This document shows, in pieces, positions 11,098 to 22,344 of a stretch of DNA of 64,000 bases. This DNA comes from Vombatus ursinus (lineage: Eukaryota > Chordata > Mammalia > Diprotodontia > Vombatidae), in assembly GCF_900497805.2 (NCBI RefSeq), contig NW_020954617.1, positions 2,200,751-2,264,750 on the forward strand, in the 5' to 3' direction. Positions within the stretch are counted from its first letter, which is position 1; each line of letters starts with the position of its first letter. Under the pieces are notes generated by a model. It was not told the origin of the DNA, did no database searches, and saw nothing but the letters and a program-made list of their open reading frames with translations. Position numbers and translations under genes: made by a program.

Positions 11098-11430
11098 TCT
11101 ACCATGGAGAAGAGAAGACTTACTAAGGACCTACTAGCTGTCTTTAACTATTCCAAGAGCTGTCACAAGATAAAGGGAAAATAGACTTGCTTCTGTTTGG
11201 TCCTAAAGGGAAAACTTTGAACAATGGACAGAATTTTCAAAAAAGTGAATTTAGCCTTGATCAAAGGGGAAAATGTAATAGTGAGATTTTCCTCACTAGA
11301 GATTTACAAGCAAAGGCTGAATGGCTGACTATTTGGGTTTATTCCAGAGGGATTTTATTAGGTATGAGATAGACTCAGTTCAATAAATCAACAAATATTA
11401 ATGAGATGGCCTCTGAAATTTGGATACCTT
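11098..11430 (+). mobile_element. CR1/L3-type LINE 3' end
   Basis: It matches the CR1 3' terminal region: 'atggagaagagaagacttac', 'agctgtctttaactattcca', 'gacttgcttctgtttggtcc', 'caaaggctgaatggctgact' and a final 'gatggcctctgaaat'. It lies head to head with the antisense CR1 polymerase part, a layout expected from a 5' inversion at insertion. Confidence 0.75.
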
Positions 11431-11679
11431 TTTAAAAAAAAACAGTTGAAACATTTTCCAATGAAGGTCAGTTCTTACATTTATTGATGTTTTCATTTTG
11501 TCACCTTTATTTCCAAATGTATCCCTGTAAGGATTGAAAACAAAGAAAAGAGGGCAAAGGCATTTCACTAATCCTAACCAGCATACCAGCTGGGTTTGAC
11601 ATTATCTTCAGTGTTCCACACCAATAATCCTTCTCACCTCTACCAAGAAGAAAGGGAACTATTTCTTTTTCTATTTCTT

Positions 11680-12155
11680 CAGGGCCAAATTTGATTGATT
11701 ATTATAATTGCACACCATTCAGTTTGGGAGTGGTTTTAATTTGGGGAGGGTGGTTGTTCTTCCATTTACCTTTTTATAGTCATTGTGTATCTTATTTTAT
11801 AGTTTCTGTTTACTTCATTCTGCATCAGTTAATGTCTTCTCATATTTTTTCTGCATTCTTTATAGTCACTATTTCTTATGACACAGTAATATTTCATCAT
11901 GCACTCCACTTTGTCATTCTACAACTGATGAATATTTACTTCGTTTCTTGTCGTTAAAAAAGGTTTTGCTATAAATATTTTAGTTTATATTTTTGTCTTT
12001 GGTTATCTTGAGATATGTGTCCAACAATGTGATTACTGTGTTTTTTTAAAACGTGATTCCCAATTGCTTTCTAAGTGATACTACCAATTCATAACTTCAG
12101 CAATATTATCTATGAGTTCTTTGAATTCCTCTTTTTTTCATTTGATTAAAATATG
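11680..12155 (-). mobile_element. LINE (L1-like) 3' end, antisense
   Basis: The antisense ORF2 C-terminus and 3' UTR pattern is visible: 'ttatgacacagtaatatttc' (reverse of EYYCVIRN-like) and 'gttttgctataaatattt' (reverse of FIAALF-like). It is diverged. A related scrap lies at 185-265. Confidence 0.65.
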
Positions 12156-12159
12156 CATA

Positions 12160-13350
12160 TTTTCTCTCCCTCTTACTTTACCTCATCATTTTGGAAGAAA
12201 AAAAAAGAAACAAAACCTTTGTAACAAATATGCAGAATCAAATAGAAAATTCCCACGTTGGCCATATCCAAAAATGTATATCTTATTCTGCATTTTGACT
12301 TCATTTTTTCTCTCTCAAGTAGTGGATAGCATTCTTTGTCATTAATTAACAGATACAATGTTTGATCATTATATTATTCAGAGTTCTTGAGGTTTTCAAG
12401 TTGTTTGTTTTTACAGTGTTGTTATTGTATAAATTGTTCTGCTAGTTTTGCTCTCTTCATTCTGTATTAGTTCACGTGTCTAACTTCCTAGATTTCTCTG
12501 AAGTTATTCCCTTGTCATTCCTTACAGCACAGGAATATTTAATGGCATTCTTATGCCATAGTTTGTCCAGCCATCACCAAATTGATGATTACCTCTTTAG
12601 TTGACATTCCTTTAATTGCCTTCACAGAAAGAATTCGTATAAATGTTTTTGTATAAATGTAGATGTCCTACTTAGACTACAGGTACTTTTCCTCTTGATC
12701 TCTTTGTGGTACAAGGTTAGTAGCAGTATGACTGGGTGAAAAGATATACACTGTTTAGTATCTTTTAGGCAAAGTTCCAAATTGATTCAGAATGGCTGGA
12801 CCAAGTCACAGTTTCATGAACTGTGCATTAATGAGTCTTTTTTCCGTAGCTACTTCAACACTTGCATTTTCCTTTTTTTTCCCCTTCAACTTTGCTATTC
12901 TGATGGGTGTGAGGTAGAAATTGAGTTGCTGTAATTTAGATTTCTCAAATTATTAGTGATTCATAGAATTGTACATGTTTGCCGATAGCTTGGATTTCTT
13001 TATAATCTACCTATCGACACTTTTTAAAACAAAATTTGTTAATTTGAGAGTGATTCTTTAAAATTGAGTCAATTACATATGTTGAAAATGAGACCTTTGT
13101 TGGAGAAATTTGCTACAAAATTTTACCTCCTATCTAATTATTGCCCATCTAACATTAGCATCATTGGTTTGGTTTGTGCAAAAATTTTGTTTAAATTTTG
13201 CAGAATCAAAATTATCTATTCGATCATCTGTGGTTTTCTCTATCCATTGTTTGATATCGAGTTCTTTGAAAATGAACTCTTATCTATCCATCGATCTGAA
13301 AGGTCTATGAACTCTTCTTGATTGGGATCATACTGGCTCTTTGTGATCAC
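12160..13350 (-). mobile_element. Second antisense L1 3' region (ORF2 C-terminus)
   Basis: The sequence repeats the 3'-to-5' order of L1 seen at 24560-26565. It has the reversed 'cttacagcacaggaatattt', then 'gtccagccatcaccaaattg', 'gggtgtgaggtagaaat', and 'ttggtttgtgcaaaaatttt' (reverse of KLxxFCTKP-like). It is older than the 24.6-kb copy and carries many small gaps. Confidence 0.75.
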
Positions 13351-13619
13351 TGTTTCTTTTTTTCTTACCCTAAATATTCACTGGCCATTTCTTTAATAGT
13401 ACAGTCTATAATTTTGCCAAGAGTTAAAGTCGTTATGGTAAGCCTAAGACTACACTGTTCCCCTGTAATGTTGTATTTAGTTGTCTGTGCTTTAAACCCA
13501 TCTGAGCTCCACAGATGGGAACACCCACTTAGGATCCATCTATCAATTGACTCATTTCCTAGTTTTCTAGAGTACAATATAGTCCCTATTTAAAGAAAAT
13601 TTAAAGTACCATGTCCAAA

Positions 13620-14440
13620 TGAGTATGTGGTTTGACATCAAAGCTGGTCATGCCATTCATATGCTCAAGAATCTCTGCTGGTGCCTTATGGACCCCAAAG
13701 TCAAGTTTGCACTCCTTTGGCTGGCATTTAAATTCCCCACAATCTGGAACCAGTTTACCTTTCCAGTCTTATTGCCTATCATTCTCTGACATGAATTCTA
13801 TCTAATATTCCTTTGATGTTCAGTGGTCCATTCCAGTAAATAGAAATAATTAGAGGAGAAATACTGCAGGATTTGGAGTCAGAGGACATGAGTTCAATAC
13901 TACTCCTCTCACTTATTATGTTTATAACCTTGGACAAGACATTTCATTTCTATGGGACTCCATTTCCTTATCTGTCAAATGAAGGGCTTGGATTAGGTCT
14001 TTTTAAAGGTCCATTCTAACTCTACATCTATTATCCTTTAATACTGCTCTATCCCTCCACAAACACTAGAGTTTAGTAACTAGTGACACATAGTGACTAG
14101 ACACTATGACTGAAATCCCCTCCTTCCTCTTCTTCACCAATTGAAATTCCACCTATACCTTAATGACCAACTCAAATATCACCTCTAAGAAGTCTTCACT
14201 CATTACCACTCCTCCTGCCCCCAACAGTAATGACTTTTGCCCTTTGACTTGTCAGAGCACTCATTTAAAATATGTTGGTTATGCAATATAGTATATTATT
14301 TACCCATTGTTGTTTTTAAATCTCACTCTTGTACTAAACTAAGTGCCATCAGGTCAGGGACTCTGTAATATAAACTCTGTATCTCTCTTATTTCCTAGTA
14401 CAGTGCTCTGGATAAGAAGCTTTTAAAAACTGCTAAATTG
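13620..14440 (+). mobile_element. L2-clade LINE 3' end interrupted by a SINE
   Basis: L2-like 3' sequence is visible: 'aaagtcaagtttgcactcct' in the 5' part, then 'tcacctctaagaagtcttca', 'catcaggtcagggactctgt' and 'tagtacagtgctctggat'. The stretch at about 13855-14040 is a separate SINE. Confidence 0.72.
13855..14040 (+). mobile_element. MIR-type SINE inside L2
   Basis: It has 'ggatttggagtcagaggaca', 'ccatttccttatctgtcaaa' and 'tgaagggcttggattaggtc', the head, CORE and 3' order of MIR. Confidence 0.75.
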
Positions 14441-14454
14441 AATTTTACTATACT

Positions 14455-14540
14455 CTTGTCATTGTTCATAGAATGTGATTTGGAGAACTAGCAGGAACTT
14501 GAGATCATCTCCAATCTCTCCCTCATTTTGACAAAGAAGC
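14455..14540 (+). mobile_element. MIR scrap
   Basis: 'aggaacttgagatcatctcc' followed by 'ctcattttgacaaagaagc' is a MIR-like fragment. Confidence 0.5.
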
Positions 14541-14837
14541 TAAGTTCCTTTGTGACCAAGCCTTATGATCTGGCTCTGAAAACTGACTCTCTCACTTCTG
14601 CCCTGAACATGAATTCCTACCTTGGCCCTTGTGCAACAACCTATTTCATCTAAGACTGATATATAGCTATTGTCTAATCAGTCCGTCAAAGGAATAGTAT
14701 TTTGGCCCAAATCTTAGTTTCTCTGGCTAGATGTCTCTGTTGCTCGTCCTCCTTGACACATAGGACTGCTTGCCTATACCAGAATGGAGCTTATTGTATG
14801 CTGCCACATCTCTGGTCAACTACTATCTTCCTTCCCC

Positions 14838-14888
14838 ACACCCACACATACACTCACCCACCCACACTCCCCTCCCCCACACACACCC
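14838..14888. repeat. CA/CCCA-rich simple repeat
   Basis: An imperfect run of CACCCACA and CACA units. The apparent open frames across it are low-complexity. Confidence 0.85.
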
Positions 14889-15054
14889 TACTTTTTTGTT
14901 TTTGTTGTTCTTCTGTTTTCCCAATTGCCTGGACTACTCATTTGGTGAATTTATTTGGTTATGTTCTGGACATAACTGAACTGGTCCATCCTATTAACTT
15001 TGAAAATGCCCAAGAAACTCTCTCTGTCACTTTCTTATCAACAAGACTATGAAG

Positions 15055-15335
15055 AATGACAAATACGTTTTCAAATACAAACAATATGAGGATTTGTTTT
15101 GCTTTTCTCTATTTGTTACTAGAGAGGTTGTTGTTTTGGTACAGAGTTTGTGTGGGATAGTGAGGGATTGTGAAGGAGTTAGAAAGAAAAGAAAATATTA
15201 TAAATGAAATATTTGAAAACAAAAAAAGAGCACATAAATTCTTCTTTTTCTGGTCTTCATATATGGAAGTGTTCATGGTTGTTGATGTTTGGCAAATGCA
15301 TAATTTAAAAAAAATGAAAAAAGGGTGTAGGGATG
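15055..15335 (+). mobile_element. L1 3'-UTR tail
   Basis: It ends with 'gaagtgttcatggttgttga' and 'gcataatttaaaaaaaatg', closely like the L1 tail at 58850-58915. Only the distal 3' UTR is present. Confidence 0.6.
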
Positions 15336-15399
15336 CACAGTATTTTCCCTTGTGATCTTTTTGAAAGGAAGAGAAATTAGGGAATTTAGAGGGAGTATG

Positions 15400-16195
15400 T
15401 GTGGATACTGTACAAAATGTAGGACAAAACTCTCAGGTCCATTTCAGGAGATGTGACTGGCAATCTTCCAGAGATGAAGACTTGAATTAAAAGAGCATGA
15501 CAATGGACTTAAAGAGCCTAGAATGTTCTCACTGTGACCCTTGAACTTGTTCTAATGACTGTTTGAAAGTGATTTAAAGAGGAAATTATTTTGGGAGCGA
15601 TATATTTTGTCACATAGAGAAAAATAAAGGTCTTGGGGTCTAGCAAGCGCTATGGCTAAGTGGCTGATCTAGTTATTGGAGGGATGAAGCCAATCATTTG
15701 ACCCTAATCAAATCAAATTTAATTTGATAATACTATATTTCTGTGTTCCATGTTGAGAATTTAGATGCATTTGTGAACTACTCTAGTTTCATGTAAAAAA
15801 AAAAATACTTGTTATTTGCAGTGACAGTCAGCCTCTCTAATTCCATTTGTCCTGTTATCAAACTAGGAGCTGAACATACATTGTCTTTCACCAGGATCAA
15901 TATCTTATCTATTCAATTTCTTGAAATGAGCTTTCATTATCCACATAGTATTAGAGAAATGACTTGCAACTTTTATTACCTCTCCTATTCCCTGCTAGGA
16001 TGTATTGGGAACTTTCCATAAGTGGTATAGACTTATATGAGAAACAAGTCACCTTCATCCTAGAAAATCAATTAGCAAAAAATTAATGATTGAGTATTTT
16101 TAAGAGTTTCAAATGATAGTCTTTAACTGGTCTCCATGATAGTATCTAGTACCTCCCTTAGAGAATGATCCTTGGGGTTCAGACCATAGACCTTA
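15400..16195. other. Anonymous DNA
   Basis: No repeat or gene was recognised in this stretch. Confidence 0.45.
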
Positions 16196-16228
16196 CTATG
16201 AAACTTACTATATACATATACTTATTTT

Positions 16229-16236
16229 ACACACAG

Positions 16237-16265
<29 letters not shown>
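16229..16265. repeat. (AC)n microsatellite
   Basis: About 18 AC units with one AG variant near the start. Confidence 0.97.
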
Positions 16266-16271
<6 letters not shown>

Positions 16272-16299
16272 TCTCTTTCATATATTTCAGGCTGCTTTA

Positions 16300-16495
16300 A
16301 AGCATTCTGAGATCATAAACTCTGAGTTGCAAGGGATCTCAGGGACCATGTAGTCTGACCACCTCATTTTACAGATGAGGAATTCCAACCCAATGACTTT
16401 TCCAAGGTTACACAGGAATTAAATGGAAGATCTGGTTTTTGAACCCAAGTCCTTTGGCTTCAAATTCAGCATTCTTTCATCTATATCATACAACC
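16300..16495 (+). mobile_element. MIR-family SINE
   Basis: 'ggatctcagggaccatgtag', 'cctcattttacagatgagga' and 'ggttacacaggaattaaatg' in order give MIR CORE plus flank. Confidence 0.82.
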
Positions 16496-16689
16496 TGTCT
16501 TCTATTGTGTTTTTTTTCATAATATAGGCTGACTTTATAGACATTTTGTCCTGTCTAACCTGATGTAACTTTCATTTCTTTTTCCCTCCCAGAGGAATCA
16601 CTAACAAAAACTAAGTCAGAGTTCCTGATCATTAAAACTGTCTATTCTAAGAAAACATTTAATATTGGAATGCAAAAGAATTTAAAATG

Positions 16690-16862
16690 ACATATGTATG
16701 CATGTATAGTTAATATGTATTTATATGGGAGCTGTATACACACATATTTATTATATATGAATATACATATAATTATGAATATATCTATATATATAATGTC
16801 TGTACATATACACATATGCATACATATGTGAGTATATACATATAGATAGATATAGATATAAA
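16690..16862. repeat. AT-rich TATA/TACA simple repeat
   Basis: Mixed TATA, ATAC and TAGA units. The antisense Tyr/Ile/Cys-rich reading frames across it are artefacts. Confidence 0.9.
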
Positions 16863-16879
16863 TCTCTATACTTACCCCC

Positions 16880-18300
16880 CCCAAAAAACTTAGACCACTC
16901 TGTGTGCCTCTTTCCTTTGAATTCTTGCATCACAAGTGGATACACCAGAGACCTTAGATATCTGCACCATGACAGCAGCTTAACAGAATTTTACAAATGG
17001 TGGTTCTCCAGGACTGTGGCATATCAGCTAACATGGATTAAGATTCCATGACATAGTTTAGATTCTAGCCACTTTTTCTCCTCAAAAATTAATTATTAAA
17101 TTGCAAATATGTATATACATTCATGTGGAACTAGGTATAATTTCCTAATTTGTTCCAAAATTCCACCAACACTTCCACATTCCTACAGCAATTATTCCAT
17201 AACCTCCAATGGTTCCAAAGAGAACATGTGGGTTTTGTCAATACATTTAAAGTGCATAAATGTTGGATGACCAAATTTATTTGGGAGATGCCACACTAGT
17301 ACTTCCACTAAAATTTTACTGCTTTCTCAATCCAACACTTGTACTTTCAAACAGCCCTTTTCAAACAAGATGATTCTTATTCGAGACAAGTGTATATAAA
17401 CTTTCTTTGAGGACCACTACTATAAAAGACAAAACATATCATTGTTTTCCTATATGCATATGATTGAGTTCCTTTAAGAAAAAAAAAAGAATAACAAGGT
17501 CAAATTCATAAAAACAGCATAGGGTCACCTAAGCCAAAGATTTCTGCCACTAATATTCAAAACTAGAAATTTTGTTCCCCAGGGCATAAATACACGAAAA
17601 AAAACCCAAAACTCTTGAGGCAAGTAGCTTGAAATAGAGGCACCCTCACCTCTGACAAATTGTATAATACCCAGGGAAAGAAGTCCAAAATCTTCTCAAA
17701 TTATTTTTGTCATTCAAAGTAGCTACTTAATATAAGAACTAATTTTGAACAATTTATGGGAATGGAGGGGGAGTTAGTAGGAATTTTAACTATATTGCCT
17801 TCTAGCTATTGACGGGCTGTATATTTTAGATGTTTCTATTATCTAAATTTTAGTTCTCCAGGGAAAAGCACCAGTCACCAGACCCTATTCATGGGTTTGG
17901 ATTCTAAGGTAACTCAAATAATTAGTCTTGAGCTTGAAAGAGAATCAGAGTTTCCCTGGGTAGCTTAGAGAGCTGTAGTAGTGAGGATAATTTCTTGTTT
18001 CCCCTTATGCTGTAGTATAGTGCAAGGATGTAAGCCCACATAAGCTCAACATGAGTTTAATATAATATTTACAATTACAGTATATACTGAGGGTGACTCA
18101 ATGAATTCCTTTCATCTCTAAACAACATAATTATTATAGTAAATTTTTAAAAGAAATTATATTTACTGATGCAATGTAATGGTCATACTTCACCTGAATC
18201 CTGACCTCTACTAGGATCTTGTTAGAAACCATATCAAGATGAAAAAAGTAATCAGTAGAACCACAGTGTATCTACATTCTCTTGGCCTATAATTTACATG
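16880..18300. other. Anonymous intergenic DNA, 1.4 kb
   Basis: No repeat family or exon was recognised. An A-rich run occurs at 17479-17489. This is the second-longest unassigned stretch in the window. Confidence 0.45.
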
Positions 18301-19194
18301 TGGGGCTCCATGAAGCTGGAACCATTTTTTTAATTAAATTTTTTTTATTGTTTATTAATAAATTTATTTATTTTAATTTTTAACATTTATTTCCACAAGA
18401 TTTTGAGTTCCAAATTTTCATCCCATCTCGCCCCTCCTCCCACCCCAATATGGCATGCATTCTGAATACCCCTTCCCCTAGTCTGCTTTCCCTGCTATCT
18501 CTCCCCCCCTTCTCTTATCCCCTTCCCCTTCTATTTTCCCATAGGACAGGATAGATTTCTGTACCCCATTTCCTGTATTTCTTGTTTCCCAGTTGCATGT
18601 GAAAACTTTTTTTTAAACATGTGTTTTTAAAACTTTGGATTCCAAATTTTCTCCCTTCTTCCCTCCCCACCCACCCTCATTGAAAAGGCAAGCAACTCAA
18701 TATAGGTTATACATGTACAGTTATGCCAAACACTTCCATAGTAGACATGCTGTGAAAAAACTGTTTCTATTAATCCTATCCTGCCCCCCCATTTCATCTA
18801 TTCCTTCTTTTGACCCTGTCTCTCCTTGGAAATATTTGCTTCTGATTACCTCCTTTCCCAATCTGCCCTCTTCTCTATCATTCCCCTACTCTCTTGTCCC
18901 CTTTCCCCACTATTTTCCTGTAGGGTAAGACAGATTTCCATACCAAATTGAGTGTGTATGTTATTCCCTCCTTAAGTCAAATCCTATGAGAATAAGATTT
19001 ACTCATTCCCTCTCACCTTTCCCTATTTCCCCTCCACTGTAAGAGACTTTTCTTTTCTGTTTTTTTTTTTGTGTGTGTGAGATGGTTTACCCCAGTCTAC
19101 CTCTCCCTTTCTCCTCCTCCTAGTATAATCCTCTCTCACCCCTTAATTTTATTCTCCAGATATGACCCCTTCATCTTCAACTCACCCTGTGCCC

Positions 19195-19262
19195 CCTATC
19201 TATCTATTTATCGATCAATCAATCTATCTATATCTATACATACATATTTTTTTTTCCTCCAA
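19195..19262. repeat. (TATC)n-like microsatellite with T run
   Basis: TATC/TCAA/TATA units followed by nine or so T residues, lying inside the HAL1-like 3' UTR. Confidence 0.88.
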
Positions 19263-19559
19263 CTATCCTAATACTGACAAAGGCCTCATGAGTTACAAAT
19301 ATCATCTTTCCATGCAGGAATGTAAACAGTTCAACCTTAATAAGTCTCTTAGGATTTCTCTTTCCTGTTTACCTCTTCATGTTCCACTTGAATCTTGTAT
19401 TTGAAAGTCAAATTTTCTATTCAGCTCTGGTCTTTTCATCAAGAATGCTTGAAAGTCCTCTATTTCACCGAATGACCATTTTTCCCCTGAAGCATTATAC
19501 TCAGTTTTGTTGGGTAGGTGATTCTTGATTGTAATCCGATCTCCTTTGCCCTCTAGAAT

Positions 19560-19942
19560 ATTATATTCCTTGCTCTGTAGCCCCTTAATGTAGAAGCTGC
19601 TAAATCTTGTGTTATCCTGATTGTGTTTCCACAGTACTTGAATTGTTTCTTTCTGGCTACTTGTAATATTTTTTCCTTGACCTGGGAACTCTGGAATTTG
19701 GCTACAATATTCCTAGGAGTTTTCCTTTAGGGATCTCTTTCAGGAGGAGATTGATGAATTCTTTCAATTTCTATTTTGCCCTCTGGTTCTAAAATATCAG
19801 GGCAGTTTTCCTTGATAATTCCTTGAAAGATGATGTCTAGGCACTTTTTTTGATCATGGCTTTCAGACAGTCCAATAATTTTTAAATTCTCTTTCCTGGA
19901 TCTAGTTTCCAGGTCAATTGTTTTTCCAATGAGATATTTCAC
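19560..19942 (-). pseudogene. L1/HAL1 ORF1, RRM and C-terminal part (broken)
   Basis: At 19942-19727 the translation reads LETRSRKENLKIIGLSE, then IIKENCPDILEPEGKIEIER and HQSPPERDP. This is the RRM and start of the C-terminal RNA-binding domain of L1 ORF1p. Homology goes on past a stop to about 19600 with the reverse of 'KQFKYCGNTI'-like codons ('ttgaattgtttctttctgg' on the plus strand). The same blocks occur in the sense copy at 9610-10070. Confidence 0.8.
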
Positions 19943-20160
19943 ACTGTTTTCTAATTTTTCATTCTTTTGGATTTGTTTTACAGTGTTTTAATTTCTTATA
20001 AAATCACTAGCTTCCAATTGCTCTATTCTAATTTTTAAGGAAGTATTTACTTCAGTAAGCTTTTGGACTTCCTTTTCCATTTGGCCAATTTTGCTTTTTA
20101 GGGCATTCTTATCCTCATTGACTTTTTGGACTTCTTTGGCCATTTGGGTTAGGCTATTTT

Positions 20161-20448
20161 TTAAGGTGTTATTTTCTTCTCTATTTTTTTTTTGGTCTCC
20201 TTCAGCAAGCTGTTGACTTGTTTTTCATGATTTTCTTGCATCACTCTCATTTCTCTTCCCAGTTTTTCCTCTCCTTCTCTTACTTGCTTCTCAAAATCCC
20301 TTTTGAGCTCTCCCAAGGCCTGGGACTGATTCATATTTTTCTTAGAGACTTTGAATGTAGGAGCTTTGACTTTGTTGTCTTCTTCTAATTGTATGTTTTG
20401 ATCACCAAAGTAAGATAATATAGTCTGATTCTTTTTGCGCTGCTTACT
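20161..20448 (-). pseudogene. L1/HAL1 ORF1, N-terminal coiled-coil part (broken)
   Basis: The ORF1 start is probably the Met of MSKQRKKNQT at about 20448; an upstream in-frame Met at 20463 exists. The N-terminal stretch is basic, followed by a region dense in Glu, Lys and Gln with heptad-like spacing (ALGELKRDFEKQVREGEEKL), the coiled coil that trimerises L1 ORF1 protein. The frame then stops and the rest of ORF1 continues in pieces downstream on the minus strand. ORF1p is an RNA-binding chaperone of the retrotransposon particle. Confidence 0.75.
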
Positions 20449-21229
20449 CATGATCCCAGCCAATTACTTGAGTTTTAAACTCTTTGTTAAGGTAAGAGTC
20501 TGCTTCCAATGTGGAGAATGTACTGTCCCAAGCTTCAGGGGTTTGCACAGCTGTTTTCAGAGATACTTCTAGGGACCTGTAAATTTTCACTTCTTCCAAG
20601 GTGGTATGATAAAGGGCAAGATGTTTCTTCTCCACAGCCACAACAAGCTCCACCAAGCCAGCACTCCTCCTAGCCACAGGACCGCCCCTCAGAACTGTGA
20701 CCCAGATCCAAGCACAGGCAAAGCAAGAGATTCTTGCCTCAGCACTGGCAGAGAGATCCCTGCAATCCCCCTCTGATCAGCCACTCGATTCCCCCTCAAT
20801 CTGTGTGCTGAAAGCTCAGAAAGCAGCTGCTGCCCCAAAAGCCGCACTTGGTACGTGCTGCTAAGACCTAGCTCCTCTTTCATTGCAGTCACAGACTTTT
20901 CCTACTGACCTTCTAAGTTGTCTTTGGCATTCATGGGTTAATAAATCTGGAAACTGCCACAGCTGCCTGTGATTCAGCCATCTGAGGCCTGCTCCACGGT
21001 CTCTCAGGCCTGTGCGCCCATGCCCAACTGCGCTCCTCTCCCAGCCCAGCACGATATACCTTTCTGATCAACCATCCAGGTTGTCTGGAAATTTGTTTCA
21101 CTCTGTTTTTTTGTGGGTTCTGCTGCTTTAGAATTTGTTTATAGCCATTTTTTATAGGCATTTGAAGGGGTTTGGGGGAGAGCTCAAGCCAGTCACTGCT
21201 TTTACTCCGCCATCTTCTTAAAATGTTAT

Positions 21230-21790
21230 TATTGCTACTCTTCAAGCATTTATTTCTTGATTCTTTCTTTATTCTATTTAGGAGACCATTTCTCATTTGC
21301 CAAAGTATCCCACTAAAACTATGGAGACCTGAGGCTACAACATTGATACAATAGGCCTGGCCCTAGGCAAGCTAATAACTCAGAAGTATAAATCTCACAC
21401 TGTGAATTTCAGACACCATGGCTGTCTGGTGATAGAGATAATTCAGGCATGGGTGACCCCTCAATCAATAGTGCCTACATGTAGGATTGGTGCTGCTCCT
21501 CAGTTTATTTTGCTTTAGTTTATTGCTATAGCTTCCAGACTTCTTTTCTAAACATTATTATATTTGTGATAATTTTTAATGAGTTATTGCCCTCCGACTT
21601 CTGCCCCATCACAGATTACCTCCTAAACCTGGTCCCACCAATTCCCCTCCCATCCCGGTGTTATATGCATCTAAAATATGCACATAAGGGTAAGGGAACC
21701 CTGACATAGCTTACAAAAAGTCACATTATCTTGCCTCATAGGAAAAAGGAGAGGAACTAATTATTCAAGAACATTAAATTCCTAGCTCGA
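21230..21790. other. Anonymous DNA next to the HAL1-like 5' end
   Basis: No clear family. It is probably old single-copy flank. Confidence 0.4.
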
Positions 21791-21794
21791 TGAA

Positions 21795-22085
21795 ATATAT
21801 TTATAAATAAGCATTTATTAAGCACCTACTGTTTGCCAGACATTGTGCTAGTCAAAGGAAATAGAAAGGCAGGGGAGGAGGGAGAGGGAGAGGGAAGAGG
21901 AGAACAACAAGAAGAAACAGCTTTAACACTCCAGGTGTATTAGGAAAAACAAAATACAAAGTAGGTGTAAAGTAAATAAAAAAGGAACTTCATTGGAGCC
22001 AGTGGATGGGGGTATTGGAAAAGACATGTTGAAGGAAGTTCAGCTGAACTTTGAAAGAAGCTGGGGAACTTTTAAGTTGAAGAAC
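21795..22085 (+). repeat. Interspersed repeat 'agcatttattaagcacctac' family, copy 2
   Basis: It opens 'aagcatttattaagcaccta' then 'gccagacattgtgctagtca', has a purine-rich GGAGA stretch and ends 'gaactttgaaagaagctggg', in the order of copy 1 at 7960. Confidence 0.65.
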
Positions 22086-22104
22086 CCCAAATTTCTAAAA
22101 AGTG

Positions 22105-22285
22105 TCTGCAAAGATAGCTGAGTGGTATGGTGGAAAGAACTTGTCACAGAACCTGAGTTCAGATTCTGGCTTTGGTATTTATTACTTATATGACCTTGAA
22201 GAAATCACTTGATCTGGGTCTCAATTTCTTTGTGAAATGAGGGGCTTGTGCTAGATCCTTATGTTTCTAGATCAATGATCATATG
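22105..22285 (+). mobile_element. MIR-type SINE
   Basis: 'agctgagtggtatggtggaa', 'cctgagttcagattctggct', 'gaccttgaagaaatcacttg' and 'gaaatgaggggcttgtgcta' follow the MIR order. Confidence 0.75.
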
Positions 22286-22344
22286 ATAATAGAGACAAGT
22301 ATTTTTACTGAAAGATTACTGGCCCTGTACATCAAAGTGTTATT

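Larger units (their letters stand above)
18310..21220 (-). mobile_element. Nearly whole HAL1-like (half-L1) retrotransposon, antisense
   Basis: In minus-strand order there is a 5' end 'aagaagatggcggagtaaaa' near 21220, a GC-rich 5' UTR to about 20470, a broken ORF1 (about 20450-19560), and a long pyrimidine-rich (plus strand) 3' UTR to about 18310. No reverse-transcriptase or endonuclease segment lies between ORF1 and the 3' UTR, the mark of HAL1. The 3' UTR holds two related modules at about 18380-18480 and 18620-18760 ('gattttgagttccaaatttt' and 'ctttggattccaaattttct'), plus a TATC microsatellite at 19195-19262. No flanking duplication was found. Confidence 0.78.

Noticed and set aside
13064-13321. 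85-codon plus-strand frame
   Set aside because: Antisense shadow of L1 ORF2.
16642-16945. Antisense Tyr/Ile/Cys-rich frames resembling membrane peptides
   Set aside because: Produced by the TATA/TACA simple repeat.
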